Assembly: GCF_004153195.1 (NCBI RefSeq)
Contig: NZ_SEMC01000013.1
Coordinates: 1 to 64,000, forward strand
Reading direction: 5' to 3'
Source of the DNA: Sporolactobacillus sp. THM19-2
Lineage (GTDB): Bacteria; Bacillota; Bacilli; Bacillales; Sporolactobacillaceae
DNA length: 64,000 nt
Positions 17,177 to 26,984 of the stretch are shown here, piece by piece. Position 1 is the stretch's first letter. Every line of letters begins with the position of its first letter. The position numbers and the translations under genes are program-made. The notes under the pieces are model-generated. The model was not told the origin of the DNA, did not search any database, and was given only the letters and a program-made list of their open reading frames with translations.

Positions 17177-18751
17177 ATGTTGCATCAGCTCTTTGTGCCG
17201 GACTTTCTTAGACGCGCCGTGAAGCTGTTTCCAGATAAGACAGCTGTCGTGGATCAGGACATTCGCCTGACTTACCGCCAGTTTGAGGAAAGGGTGAATC
17301 AGCTGTCCCATCTGCTGATTGATCTGGGTGTGAAAAAAGGGGATCGTGTGGCTTATCTGGCGCCGAATACGCTCCAGATGCTGGAAGGAATGTTCGGTGT
17401 GAACCAGATCGGCGCCATCACCGTCCCGCTCAATACCCGGCTGATTCCTTCCGCCTACGCGTACATCATCAATCACAGTGGAGCAAAGGTGCTCATGGTT
17501 GATGCAGAACTGGCGCCATTGATTGAACCGGTAAAAAATAAACTGAAACAGGTGGAATATTTCATCCTGCTGCCATCCCCCGATCAGAAAGACCGGACAG
17601 GATGGATCAGTTACGAAGAAAAACTTGAAAAGTATCCGGCCGACCTGCCGCCAGTACCGGAAATGAGTGAAATGGATCTGGCTACCATTCTTTACACCAG
17701 TGGGACAACCGGATTACCGAAAGGGGTGATGCATTCACACCGAAGCATGTATTTTAACGCCCTTAATGGCTGTATTCACGTCCGTACAACTGACCGGGAT
17801 GTCCTGCTTCACACCTTGCCTCTTTTTCATGTCAACGGGTGGGGGACACCTTTTGTCCTTACAGCCGGCGGTGGTACGCACGTGCTGATCCGCAAGATTG
17901 ATCCCGGGCGGATCCTCGAACTGGTGGAGAAGGAAAAAGTGACGCTGGCCTGTATGGTTCCGGCAATGATCAATATGCTGCTGCATCATCCGAACGCAAA
18001 AACGTCGCAGCCCGGACATCACATGAAGGTCGTTGTTGCCGGATCGGCACCGCCGCCATCCTATGTCAAGCTGGTTGAAGACATTCTGGGCTGGGAATTC
18101 ATCCAGGGGTATGGGGCGACAGAGACAGCCCCGCTGGTACTCATCACACAGATCAAGTCATCGATGGAGCAGGGCACCGAGAACCTGCAGAAACTGAAAG
18201 CCAGTGCCGGCATCTGCATGATGAATATGGATATTCGGATCGTCGATGAAGCCGGGCGTGACGTCAGCGCCGACGGCAGGCAGATGGGCGAACTCATTGT
18301 CCGTGGCAATAACATCATGGAAGGCTACTGGCAGCAGCCGGAAGAGACGGCGAAAGCGATTAAGGACGGCTGGTACTACACCGGTGATATGGCTACCATT
18401 GATAAAGACGGTGTCGTCGCGATTGTCGACCGAAAAAAAGACATCATCATCAGCGGCGGCGAAAATATCTCATCGATTGAAGTTGAGGGCGTCCTGTCCA
18501 GACATCCGGCTGTTCTGGAGGCAGCAGTCATTGCTGTCCCACATGAAAAATGGGGCGAAGTGCCGCACGCGGTCTGTATGCTGAAGCCGGGACAGACGGC
18601 AACGGATCAGGAACTGCTGGCCTTTTGCCGGGAACATCTGCCTTCTTTTAAAACACCGAAGTCCGTTGCCTTTGTGAACCAGCTGCCGCGGACCGCTTCC
18701 GGTAAGGTGAGAAAGGTCGACCTGCGTCAACCTTTCTGGACGAATCGATAA
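17177..18751 (+). CDS. Long- or medium-chain acyl-CoA synthetase (AMP-forming)
   Basis: 524-residue ANL-superfamily ligase that activates fatty acids to acyl-CoA using ATP. Core motifs: P-loop-like YTSGTTGLPKG near 172-182, GYGATETAP (A5), YYTGDMATID (A7), DRKKDIIISGGENISS (A8) and the catalytic lysine region PRTASGKVRK near the C-terminus. TGGAGGG precedes the ATG. It is the first gene of a beta-oxidation cluster, which makes fatty acids the likely substrate. Exact chain length cannot be read from sequence. Confidence 0.9.
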   Translation: MLHQLFVPDFLRRAVKLFPDKTAVVDQDIRLTYRQFEERVNQLSHLLIDLGVKKGDRVAYLAPNTLQMLEGMFGVNQIGAITVPLNTRLIPSAYAYIINHSGAKVLMVDAELAPLIEPVKNKLKQVEYFILLPSPDQKDRTGWISYEEKLEKYPADLPPVPEMSEMDLATILYTSGTTGLPKGVMHSHRSMYFNALNGCIHVRTTDRDVLLHTLPLFHVNGWGTPFVLTAGGGTHVLIRKIDPGRILELVEKEKVTLACMVPAMINMLLHHPNAKTSQPGHHMKVVVAGSAPPPSYVKLVEDILGWEFIQGYGATETAPLVLITQIKSSMEQGTENLQKLKASAGICMMNMDIRIVDEAGRDVSADGRQMGELIVRGNNIMEGYWQQPEETAKAIKDGWYYTGDMATIDKDGVVAIVDRKKDIIISGGENISSIEVEGVLSRHPAVLEAAVIAVPHEKWGEVPHAVCMLKPGQTATDQELLAFCREHLPSFKTPKSVAFVNQLPRTASGKVRKVDLRQPFWTNR

Positions 18752-18800
18752 GTCGCCGTGCGCTGATTCTCCGGGCGGAGGAGATGCTGCATGTTAATAA

Positions 18801-18814
18801 TGTAAGCGATACCA
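18801..18814. promoter_or_regulatory. Second cre-like site before fadN
   Basis: TGTAAGCGATACCA matches TGWAARCGYTWNCW except for the A in place of Y. It lies between the acyl-CoA synthetase stop and fadN, which suggests separate glucose control of fadNAE. Confidence 0.55.
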
Positions 18815-18897
18815 CAGCTTGAGGCAATCTTTCTAATCAGGCACACAATTTTTCGTGACCGATCAGACTGTACTCAGAAGCACTGGAGGGAGAGCAA

Positions 18898-21366
18898 TTG
18901 ACGCGAACGATACGCAAAGCTGCGGTTATCGGATCCGGTGTGATGGGATCCGGGATCGCCGCTCATCTGGCAAATGCCGGCATCCCATGCCTGCTGCTCG
19001 ATATCGTGCCGGACCGGTTGACCGCGAAAGAGGCAGCGGGGGGTCTGACGTTAAACGATCCTCAGGTACGCAACCGCCTGGCAACGGCTGCCATTACCGG
19101 ACTGAAAAGAGCGAAACCGGCACCATTATATGATTCTGAGCTGGCCCGACTGATTACACCAGGAAATCTTGAGGACCATCTGGACCAGCTGAAAGAGGTC
19201 GACTGGATTATCGAAGTTGTCGTCGAAAATCTGTCGGTAAAAAAAGAACTGCTGGCAAAGATCGAAACCGTCTGGCAGCCGGGGACAATCGTCAGCTCGA
19301 ATACGTCAGGCATATCCATCAATGAGATGGTCGCCGGTCGAAGCCTCGCATTCAGGCAGCACTTTTCAGGAACGCATTTCTTCAATCCGCCACGCTATTT
19401 AAAATTGCTGGAGATCATTCCCGGAAAAGAGACAGATCCGAAAATCGTTGCGGCGATATCCGCTTTCTGTGAAAAAACGCTGGGCAAGGGCATTGTCATG
19501 GCTAAAGATACACCAAACTTTATCGCCAACCGGATCGGAACATACGGGCTGCTCGTGACGCTGCAGGAAATGACAGAGAAAGGGTACAGTGTCGATGAGG
19601 TGGATGCAGTGACCGGTCCGGTACTGGGCCGGCCGAGGAGCGCCACGCTGCGCACGCTTGATGTCGTTGGCATCGACACATTCATGCATGTGGCCCGGAA
19701 CGTCTTTGAGCATGTGACCGATGAAGCAGAAAAAGCAGTATTCACCGTCCCTGCCTTTATTCAGGAAATGGTATCGAAAGGATGGATCGGCGCAAAAGTC
19801 GGGCAAGGTTTTTATAAAAAAGTCATGACGGAAAAAGGGAAAGCCATCCTGGCGCTTGATCTGGAGACGATGACCTATCAGCCAAGAAAGAAAGTCACGT
19901 CGATGGATCTTGCGGAAGCAAAAGAAGCCGGAGAAATGGCCGACAGGATTAAGACACTGGTCTATGGAGAGGGCCGGTATGCACAGCTCGCCTGGAACGT
20001 GACCCGCAAAGTGCTCCTTTACGCCGCGGAAAAAGCAGGCGAGATCAGCGACTCCATCGTCGAAATCGATCGAGCGATGAAATGGGGCTTTAACTGGGCG
20101 CTCGGTCCGTTTGAAATCTGGGATGCCATCGGTCTGAAAACCTCTGTCCAGCGCATGGAGCGGGCCGGGGATTCACCTCCTGAATGGGTCCGTGCCTGGA
20201 TCGAAGCGGGCCATGATTCTTTTTACAGACGAAAAAACGGTCATATCGAACATTTTTCTCAAACAAGCGGTGTCATTACGGGAGCTGATTCAGCAGAATT
20301 CAAAAAGGTTCCGCTGAAAACGATCGGAGTGCAGCGCTACATGCGGATGGAGACACGGCCAGAGCAGATTTCCCTGCAATCGCTGAAAGAGCAGAACAAA
20401 GTCATTCTGGCGAATAAAGGAGCGAGCCTGATTGATCTGGGGGATGATGTAGCCTGCCTGGAATTCCATTCGCCAAACAATGCAATTAACGACGACGTCC
20501 TGTCGATGATCGACAGGAGCCTGGCGGAAGTACGGAACCATTTCAAAGGTCTGGTCATTGCCGGCGAAGGCAAGCATTTTTGTGTCGGGGCCAATATTTT
20601 ACAGTTATTAACGCATGCATTCCGTAAAAACTGGTCCGCCATTAATCAGATGACCCGAACCTTTCAGAACACACTGATGCGATTGAAGTATTTTGAGAAA
20701 CCGGTGGTGATTGCGCCTCATCAGATGACCCTTGGCGGCGGCCTCGAAGTCTGCCTGGCTGTCGATCAGGTTAACCCGGCGGCCGAGACGTATGCCGGGC
20801 TGGTGGAGGTGGGGGTCGGATTGATTCCCGCCGGCGGAGGAACGAAAGAGATGGCCCTCCGTGCGTCAAGACGGATCAAGGGCTATCCGCGTGCCGACCT
20901 ACAGCCATTCGTTCTGAAAGCGTTCGAAATGATTGGAACGGCCAAAGTATCTTCCAGCGCATATGAAGCTCAAAAATTCGGCTGGTTTCGTGAGACCGAT
21001 CGCGTGATCATCAACAGCGATAATCGGATTTACGAAGCAAAACAAACGGTTCTGTCGCTTGTTGCAACAGGATACAGACCACCTCGGGAAGAGAAAATCA
21101 CCGTCATCGGCGAAGATGGGAAGGCCCTGCTGCTGCTGGCTGCCGATAACATGCGCCGGAGCGGTTACGCCAGCGATTACGACCGGGTGATTGCCGGCAG
21201 ACTGGCACATGTTCTTTCGGGAGGGAATGTACCTGCAGGTTCCTGTGTTACGGAGCAGTACCTGCTCGATCTGGAGCGGGAAGCGTTCCTCAGTCTGTGC
21301 GGTGAGGCGAAGACCCAGGCGAGAATTCAGCACATGCTGACCGGAGGCAAACCGCTCCGGAACTGA
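18898..21366 (+). CDS. fadN: FadN, 3-hydroxyacyl-CoA dehydrogenase / enoyl-CoA hydratase
   Basis: 822-residue bifunctional beta-oxidation enzyme. The N-terminal NAD-binding fold has GSGVMGSGIA near residue 13, the dehydrogenase substrate domain follows (to about 390), and a crotonase domain lies at about 480-690 (oxyanion segments GEGKHFCVGANI and MTLGGGLEVCLAVD). The start is TTG with GGAGGGAG 7 nt upstream. Order fadN-fadA-fadE is the same as in B. subtilis. It is slightly longer than the B. subtilis protein. Confidence 0.95.
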   Translation: MTRTIRKAAVIGSGVMGSGIAAHLANAGIPCLLLDIVPDRLTAKEAAGGLTLNDPQVRNRLATAAITGLKRAKPAPLYDSELARLITPGNLEDHLDQLKEVDWIIEVVVENLSVKKELLAKIETVWQPGTIVSSNTSGISINEMVAGRSLAFRQHFSGTHFFNPPRYLKLLEIIPGKETDPKIVAAISAFCEKTLGKGIVMAKDTPNFIANRIGTYGLLVTLQEMTEKGYSVDEVDAVTGPVLGRPRSATLRTLDVVGIDTFMHVARNVFEHVTDEAEKAVFTVPAFIQEMVSKGWIGAKVGQGFYKKVMTEKGKAILALDLETMTYQPRKKVTSMDLAEAKEAGEMADRIKTLVYGEGRYAQLAWNVTRKVLLYAAEKAGEISDSIVEIDRAMKWGFNWALGPFEIWDAIGLKTSVQRMERAGDSPPEWVRAWIEAGHDSFYRRKNGHIEHFSQTSGVITGADSAEFKKVPLKTIGVQRYMRMETRPEQISLQSLKEQNKVILANKGASLIDLGDDVACLEFHSPNNAINDDVLSMIDRSLAEVRNHFKGLVIAGEGKHFCVGANILQLLTHAFRKNWSAINQMTRTFQNTLMRLKYFEKPVVIAPHQMTLGGGLEVCLAVDQVNPAAETYAGLVEVGVGLIPAGGGTKEMALRASRRIKGYPRADLQPFVLKAFEMIGTAKVSSSAYEAQKFGWFRETDRVIINSDNRIYEAKQTVLSLVATGYRPPREEKITVIGEDGKALLLLAADNMRRSGYASDYDRVIAGRLAHVLSGGNVPAGSCVTEQYLLDLEREAFLSLCGEAKTQARIQHMLTGGKPLRN

Positions 21367-21435
21367 GGGAGTCAGATTAAGCTATTATTTACAAATTGAA
21401 GAAAATGGAACACGCGAATGGGAGAGGTGATAAAG

Positions 21436-22620
21436 GTGAACGAAGCCGTTATTGTCTCGGCAGCACGGACACCGGTTGGTAGAGCGATCAAGGGCAGCCT
21501 CGCGCAGACAAGACCGGAAGACCTGGGGAAGGCGGTATTACATGCTGTCATCAACCGCGCTGACGGGCTGCAGAACGAAGACATAGAGGATGTGATCATC
21601 GGCTGCGCGATGCCGGAAGGTCCGCAGGGCATGAATGTCGCGCGAATTATCTCACTCTATGCCGGTTATCCAGAGTCGACCCCTGCTCTGACCGTCAACC
21701 GGTTTTGCTCCTCCGGACTGCAGGCGATCGCATTTGCCGCGGAACGGATTATGCTGGGGCATGCAGATGTCATTGTTGCCGGTGGTGTCGAGAGCATGAG
21801 TCAGGTACCAATGACCGGATTCAGACTGTCACCCCATCCGAAGATTATGGAAGCATATCCGGAAATATATATCAGCATGGGGCACACAGCAGAGAACGTC
21901 GCCGAACGATTCGGAGTTACCCGGGAAGATCAGGACCGATTTGCTCTTTCCAGTCACCGGAAAGCAGCTGCTGCCATCCGAACCGGAAAATTTAATGAGG
22001 AAATTGTTCCGGTGCCGGTCACTCAGAAAGGTGTTGCTCCAGATGGAACCCCCTGGGAGAAAGCCTTCGTCTTCGACACCGATGAGGGCGTCCGTCCCGA
22101 CACGACTCTGGAGAAGCTGGCAGCAATGCGTCCTTCTTTTTCAAGGAGCGGCTCAGTCACAGCCGGAAACGCCTCACCGATGAGTGACGGAGCAGCAGCG
22201 GTCGCCGTCATGAGCCAAAAGAAAGCGGATGCACTCGGACTCAGCCCGCTCGCTACATTCCGGTCTTTCGCCGTGGCCGGTGTCGACCCGGAGATCATGG
22301 GAATCGGTCCGGTCGAGGCCATTCCGAAAGCGTTGAACCTCGCCGGGCTGACTCTGGAAGACATTGACCTGTTTGAGATCAATGAGGCATTTGCATCGCA
22401 ATGTGTGCAAGTCATTCGCGAGCTGGGCATTGATGAAGAAAAAGTCAATGTCAATGGCGGAGCGATCGCTCTCGGCCATCCGCTCGGCTGTACAGGCGCC
22501 AAACTGACAGCGAGTCTGATTTACGAATTACGGCGTCGCGGTGGAGGATATGGAGTCGTCTCGATGTGTATCGGCGGAGGAATGGGAGCTGCCGGCGTAT
22601 TCGAAGTCCATGCTCCGTAG
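21436..22620 (+). CDS. fadA: FadA, acetyl-CoA C-acyltransferase (3-ketoacyl-CoA thiolase)
   Basis: About 394-residue thiolase performing the last step of beta-oxidation. The acylated cysteine is in [14 protein letters not shown], and the second active-site residues are in [21 protein letters not shown] and the C-terminal [13 protein letters not shown] at 21436 is preferred because GGAGAGGTGA lies just upstream and the resulting N-terminus ([15 protein letters not shown]) fits thiolases; the ATG at 21418 would include the ribosome site. Confidence 0.94.
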   Translation: MNEAVIVSAARTPVGRAIKGSLAQTRPEDLGKAVLHAVINRADGLQNEDIEDVIIGCAMPEGPQGMNVARIISLYAGYPESTPALTVNRFCSSGLQAIAFAAERIMLGHADVIVAGGVESMSQVPMTGFRLSPHPKIMEAYPEIYISMGHTAENVAERFGVTREDQDRFALSSHRKAAAAIRTGKFNEEIVPVPVTQKGVAPDGTPWEKAFVFDTDEGVRPDTTLEKLAAMRPSFSRSGSVTAGNASPMSDGAAAVAVMSQKKADALGLSPLATFRSFAVAGVDPEIMGIGPVEAIPKALNLAGLTLEDIDLFEINEAFASQCVQVIRELGIDEEKVNVNGGAIALGHPLGCTGAKLTASLIYELRRRGGGYGVVSMCIGGGMGAAGVFEVHAP

Positions 22621-22729
22621 ATCGGCAGCAGAACGGAATCTGTGTTGGTGAGACAGATGTTGCCCAAATCATGAAATATCTCAGATCATCCTGTTGAAAC
22701 AGCCATAAGTGCGAAGGGAGCGTGGGCAA

Positions 22730-24508
22730 ATGGCCCTGAAGCGTAAACAAACAGGCGCACACTTTTTAATCGAAGAAACTGACCCGAACGGACTGATCTT
22801 CCCGGAAGATTTTTCAGAAGAACAGCGAATGTTTGCAGAAACCACCCAATCATTCATTGAAAAAGAAGTGGTGCCAAACGATGAGCAGATTGAGCGCCTT
22901 GACTATGAGCTGACAGTTGAGCTGATCCGAAAAGCGGGCGAACTGGGCATTCTTGCGGTCGACGTGCCGGAAGCGTTTGGCGGGCTCGGTGCCGACAAAG
23001 TGAGTTCCACTGTGATTACCGAATCGCTGGCAAGGGGCTCCTCCTTTTCTCTGTCCGCCTCGGCCCATTCCGGAATCGGCACACTGCCGATTGTGTTCTT
23101 CGGCAATGACGAGCAGAAGAAAAAGTATCTCCCTGATTTGGCCGGCGGCGTGAAGATTGCAGCATATTGCCTGACTGAACCGTCGTCCGGATCGGACGCG
23201 CTGAGTGCGAAGACGACTGCAAAGCTTTCCGATGATGGAAAGTATTATGTCTTAAATGGCGAAAAGCAGTTTATCACCAACGCGGGATTTGCCGATATTT
23301 TTATCGTGTATGCCAGGATCGGCGGCAAGGACTTCTCTGCTTTTATCGTCGAGCGTGAGATGCCCGGACTCAGCCTCGGACCGGAAGAAAAGAAAATGGG
23401 AATTAAAGGCTCATCCACACGACCGGTCATCCTGGAAGATGTCAACGTGCCGGTTGAAAATCTGCTCGGTGAGGCGGGTAAAGGTCATGTCATCGCATTC
23501 AACATCCTGAACATTGGCCGGTTCAAACTGGCTGCCGGTGTGCTGGGTGCTGCCAAAGATGCGATCCGTCTGGCCGCAAAATTTGCGAATGAGCGGACAC
23601 AGTTTAAAAAGCCGCTTTCTTTCTTCCCGCTGATCCGCCAGAAACTGGCAGAGATGAACACGCGAACCTACGCGCTGGAAAGTATGGTCTACCGCACATC
23701 AGGGCTGATCGACACGTCGCTGAAAGATCTGGACTACAGCAGTCCGGACATCGGGCTGCAGTCAGCGAAGGGCATTGCTGAATACGCCATCGAGTGTTCT
23801 ATCAACAAAGTGTTTGGCTCGGAAACGCTCGATTTTGTTGCCGATGAGGGGGTTCAGATTCACGGCGGCTACGGGTTCACCAAAGACTATAAAATCGAAC
23901 GCATCTACCGGGATTCGAGAATCAACCGGATCTTTGAAGGAACAAACGAAATCAATCGTCTGGTGATCATCAGCACCCTGCAGAAAAAAGTTATGAAAGG
24001 CGATCTGCCGCTGCTGGAAAAAGCGGTAACACTGAAAGCGGAAATTGAGGATCTGCTGGCCGGTAAACCGGAAGCCCATGGACCTGGTCAGGAAGCCTGG
24101 CTGATTTCGGCGGCGAAGAAAGTTTTCCTGCTGGTACTCGGCCAGGCATTCCAGAAGTACGGGGTGAAGCTCCAATCTGAGCAACAGCTGCTGAGCCATC
24201 TCAGTGACATGATCATTCAGATTTACGCAATGGAGAGCTCATTTTTACGATCCGTAAAGCGATTGGAGAAAATGGGTGCCGAGAAAGCGAAAAACAGCAG
24301 CGAAATGACACAGCTCATCGTGCAGGAAGGCTTTAACCAGGTGGAAACGCTGGCTTCAGAGTCACTGGCTAAAATTGAGAGCGGCGAATCCCTGCTCAGA
24401 CAACTTGTCCTGCTGCGGAAAATCACGAACCGTTTGCCGATCAATTCCCTGCAGCTCAAGTTGGATATTGGCACCCGTGTCGCTGAAGCCGAAAAGTACT
24501 CTGTATAA
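22730..24508 (+). CDS. fadE: FadE, acyl-CoA dehydrogenase
   Basis: About 592-residue flavoprotein for the first oxidation step. The acyl-CoA dehydrogenase signature is visible (AYCLTEPSSGSDA, then GEKQFITNAGFAD, and QIHGGYGFTKDYKIERIYRDSR with IFEGTNEINR), and it has the C-terminal extension characteristic of Bacillus FadE. ATG at 22730 is preferred: GAAGGGAG sits at correct distance, whereas the GTG at 22709 overlaps it. A terminator follows, closing the four-gene cluster. Confidence 0.94.
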   Translation: MALKRKQTGAHFLIEETDPNGLIFPEDFSEEQRMFAETTQSFIEKEVVPNDEQIERLDYELTVELIRKAGELGILAVDVPEAFGGLGADKVSSTVITESLARGSSFSLSASAHSGIGTLPIVFFGNDEQKKKYLPDLAGGVKIAAYCLTEPSSGSDALSAKTTAKLSDDGKYYVLNGEKQFITNAGFADIFIVYARIGGKDFSAFIVEREMPGLSLGPEEKKMGIKGSSTRPVILEDVNVPVENLLGEAGKGHVIAFNILNIGRFKLAAGVLGAAKDAIRLAAKFANERTQFKKPLSFFPLIRQKLAEMNTRTYALESMVYRTSGLIDTSLKDLDYSSPDIGLQSAKGIAEYAIECSINKVFGSETLDFVADEGVQIHGGYGFTKDYKIERIYRDSRINRIFEGTNEINRLVIISTLQKKVMKGDLPLLEKAVTLKAEIEDLLAGKPEAHGPGQEAWLISAAKKVFLLVLGQAFQKYGVKLQSEQQLLSHLSDMIIQIYAMESSFLRSVKRLEKMGAEKAKNSSEMTQLIVQEGFNQVETLASESLAKIESGESLLRQLVLLRKITNRLPINSLQLKLDIGTRVAEAEKYSV

Positions 24509-24541
24509 AGGATCAACTCTCGGATCTAATAAATTCTCCTG

Positions 24542-24574
24542 AACCGTGCACTGATTTTGGTGTACGGTTTTATT
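24542..24574 (+). terminator. Terminator of the fad operon
   Basis: AACCGTGCAC (24542-24551) pairs with GTGTACGGTT (24560-24569), one G-U pair, followed by T-rich sequence. Confidence 0.8.
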
Positions 24575-24793
24575 GTATGAGCTCATTGCGATGTGGGAAC
24601 CCCATGTGTTCAAAGGAATTTTTAATGAGTTCTGAAATTATCTTCAACTAAAACAGGGGGCAAGTCTGAAGTTGTATGGTTAAAAATCAGGGACGATCAG
24701 GGAAATTGACGACACTATGAAAAATACTTGGGAGGTTACCCGGGATCCGTTCTTATGGTTAGGAGATCCGGTAAAACACACGATCAGATGAAT

Positions 24794-24945
24794 AGACGGA
24801 AAAATTTCGCTTAGTTCGTAAATCAAATGAAAAGCAGCTAAAATAGACGTAGAGATTCCGCTTATCAACTTGAAAAACGGGAAAATTAAGCTTTTTGTCT
24901 GGAATAATTGGAAAATTTCCGCTTATATCCCCCCCTGAAAAGCGT
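24794..24945 (+). repeat. Second dispersed repeat family, copy 1 (three GGA-N-TTCCGCTTA units)
   Basis: Three units of the form AGACGGANAAATTCCGCTTA start at 24794, 24845 and about 24907. The core GGAAAATTTCC is itself palindromic. The same layout with nearly identical unit spacing (about 51 and 62 nt) and intervening text recurs at 43695-43881. The remainder of 24575-25097 has no supported gene. Confidence 0.75.
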
Positions 24946-25097
24946 GCCGTTTTTCTTCACTCAAAGAGGGATTCCAGAAAGTTGCCTATAACAAAGTCGC
25001 CAGGTCATACATATGAATATGAAATTTTCCGAAAAAAAGATGCGTTGAAGGATTATGAGCATTTCTATACACTTAACGAAAGAAGGTGACCACGACA

Positions 25098-25481
25098 ATG
25101 AATACACACGAGATGTCTCACTTATTTGTGCAGTACGTCAATGGCTGGAAGACAAGCAACAAACGCCTGATCCTGAGCGTTTGCGATCCCTTATGTGAAA
25201 TTACTGAATGCTACGGTCCGAAATATCACGGCATCGGGCAAATTGAGCGTTGGATCATTGACTGGATCAGTAAAAATCACCGGGTCAGCCAGTGGGATAT
25301 ACTAGGCAGTTTCTTTGATCTTCCGGCACGGACTGCTGTTTTTGAATGGACGTTCGCCTGTTATTCTGATCACAGGGATCATTATTTTAAGGGCTGCAGT
25401 ATCGTCCAGTTCAATCAGATGTACATAATCAGAATCAAGGAATTTCGCATGGAACCTGAGCAATATTATCCTTTCAAATAA
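25098..25481 (+). CDS. SnoaL-like / NTF2-fold protein
   Basis: 127-residue single-domain protein of the nuclear transport factor 2 fold: an N-terminal helix (HLFVQYVNGWKTSNK), then CDPLCEITECYGPKYHGIGQIERWI, then beta strands ending in FRMEPEQYYPFK. Such proteins range from small isomerases to ligand binders; no function is assignable. ATG at 25098 is preferred over GTG at 25086 because AAGAAGGTGA is 8 nt upstream. Confidence 0.72.
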   Translation: MNTHEMSHLFVQYVNGWKTSNKRLILSVCDPLCEITECYGPKYHGIGQIERWIIDWISKNHRVSQWDILGSFFDLPARTAVFEWTFACYSDHRDHYFKGCSIVQFNQMYIIRIKEFRMEPEQYYPFK

Positions 25482-25545
25482 TTTTTTAAGAACCCGACAG
25501 GTATAAAAGCATGCGTTCCGATAATTAAAAGTGAGGGTATACGAG

Positions 25546-26016
25546 ATGGGCTATCAGTTTCAGGTCATGAATCAACAGCAGGCGGAAGAGATCGCCTACA
25601 ACTGGCATTATGAAGGAATCTATGCATTCTATGACATGGAATCGGATCCGGAAGACCTTGCCGAATTCATAGATTCAGAAAAACGAGGGGAAAGCTGTTA
25701 TGCCGTGATCGAAAATCAAACGTTAATTGGATTCTTGTCTGTCAGTCGAGTGGATACAACAACAGTAGAGATCGGTCTGGGCATGAAGCCTGAGCTGACA
25801 GGGCACGGTCATGGCTTATCTTTTGTCCAGACTTGTATTGAATGGACACGAAAACAGCATGCACCGAAAACAATCATGTTATCCGTTGCGTCTTTTAACC
25901 AACGGGCGATTAAAGTCTATGAAAAAGCGGGATTTCAGCCGGTTGAAACATATATTCAGGAAACAAACGGCGGTCACTATCCTTTTTTAAAGATGAAAAA
26001 GATTTTTGAAAAATGA
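25546..26016 (+). CDS. GNAT family N-acetyltransferase
   Basis: 156 residues with the GNAT core: beta4 followed by the acetyl-CoA pyrophosphate loop region (GLGMKPELTGHGHGLSFVQTCIEW) and the C-terminal motif NQRAIKVYEKAGFQPVE. RimI-like small acetyltransferase of unknown substrate. The ATG at 25546 has GAGGG upstream; the GTG at 25531 is an alternative. A weak terminator-like hairpin follows. Confidence 0.85.
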   Translation: MGYQFQVMNQQQAEEIAYNWHYEGIYAFYDMESDPEDLAEFIDSEKRGESCYAVIENQTLIGFLSVSRVDTTTVEIGLGMKPELTGHGHGLSFVQTCIEWTRKQHAPKTIMLSVASFNQRAIKVYEKAGFQPVETYIQETNGGHYPFLKMKKIFEK

Positions 26017-26089
26017 TATCATCCGGTCTCATGCTTATCATGATACACGGCAATCATGATCTCATGGATAAGAAGTCCATGACCGCAAA

Positions 26090-26122
26090 CTCGTCATTTG
26101 AGTGACGAGATAGGGCATTTTT
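26090..26122 (+). terminator. Possible terminator of the GNAT gene
   Basis: CTCGTCA (26090-26096) and TGACGAG (26103-26109) form a 7-bp stem; a run of six T follows after seven bases, so efficiency is doubtful. Confidence 0.45.
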
Positions 26123-26335
26123 TCCTTTATAAATTCCATAATAATGGTAAAGATTTTAAGACGATTGACGCGAGTCTACGCTTATTCAAAGAGCCTTTAA
26201 ATTATACCTGAGCTACTCGAGCACCATTATGGAGATGGATCTTGAATCAGGCAACAAGCTATTTAGTGCCCGGCAAAATGGCCCATAAAGGAGAAACTGA
26301 CGCAAAAAAATGAAATTAAGTACAGAGCAGGATAT

Positions 26336-26450
26336 TTATTTCTCCTTGCCTGTCTAAAGTAAGATGTATGCTGCTATGAAGGCCTCTCTTATCGGCAGTA
26401 TGGAAAGCTCTGAACAGTACTTATCAAACAAGTGTTTCCCTTCGTACAAC
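26336..26450 (+). repeat. Direct repeat R1 (about 115 bp)
   Basis: Roughly nine-tenths identical by eye to R2 at 26850-26961, including an uninterrupted 35-base match. The pair flanks a small membrane-protein gene at 26504-26822. Its end is about 50 nt before that gene's start, so R1 may also hold its promoter. The rest of 26123-26335 has no supported gene. Confidence 0.85.
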
Positions 26451-26503
26451 AGTTACGTTAAAATTGAATAAATTGAAAAAGCGAAAGAGAGGGGGATTAT
26501 AAT

Positions 26504-26822
26504 ATGGGCTTAGCATTGGATATTGCACTTACTGTATGGCCTGTTGTAATTGTTGGTGGGATTGCAGTATTTGTAATTTTAAGAATGAAACATAAATATA
26601 AGAAAGGTACATTGGGTAAGAAAAAAAAAAAAAGACGCACAAATTTTTTTAGATAGTTTAATACCATTCGGAATGATGATTGGTTTTGCTGTTGCTCTAC
26701 TCTTAAGTATATTTTCACTAATTTCCTTACTATCTGCAATGACCTGGGGACCTGGGATAGGTCTTTTATTTGGGTATTTTGCTTATGAAATTTATAGCAA
26801 AAAAGAAGAGAGTCATTTGTAA
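26504..26822 (+). pseudogene. Small membrane protein gene broken at a run of 13 A
   Basis: The first frame (26504-26656) encodes 50 residues starting MGLALDIALTVWPVVIVGG, one membrane segment, then a lysine tract and a stop. From 26634 the +1 frame continues as QIFLDSLIPFGMMIGFA and two more membrane segments to a stop at 26820-26822. The two frames meet at the 13-A run (26621-26633); with 12 A they would join into one 105-residue, three-segment protein. A strong ribosome site (GAGAGGGGG) precedes the ATG. It may be a true frameshift mutant, a slippage-expressed or phase-variable gene, or a sequencing error. No family recognised. The segment is AT-rich relative to its neighbours. Confidence 0.65.
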
Positions 26823-26849
26823 TAACTGTCTTCCAGATAGATGATGCCA

Positions 26850-26961
26850 TTATTTCTCTCTGCCTGTCTAAAGTAAGATGTATGCTGCTATGAAGACCTC
26901 TCTCATCGGCAGCATGGAAAGCTAACAGTTCTTCTCAAACAAGTGCTTCTCTTCGTACAAC
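26850..26961 (+). repeat. Direct repeat R2 (about 112 bp)
   Basis: Second copy of R1, same orientation, starting 27 nt after the end of the frameshifted gene and about 3 nt shorter through small deletions. Confidence 0.85.
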
Positions 26962-26984
26962 GGTAAATCCCGCCTGTAGTCAGT

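Noticed and set aside
22023-22502. 159-codon ORF antisense to fadA
   Set aside because: Shadow frame of the thiolase gene, which has intact catalytic motifs throughout.
26497-26850. 117-codon minus-strand ORF across the frameshifted gene
   Set aside because: It is the antisense of a well-formed plus-strand gene, has a phenylalanine run from the poly-A tract, and its start has no ribosome site.
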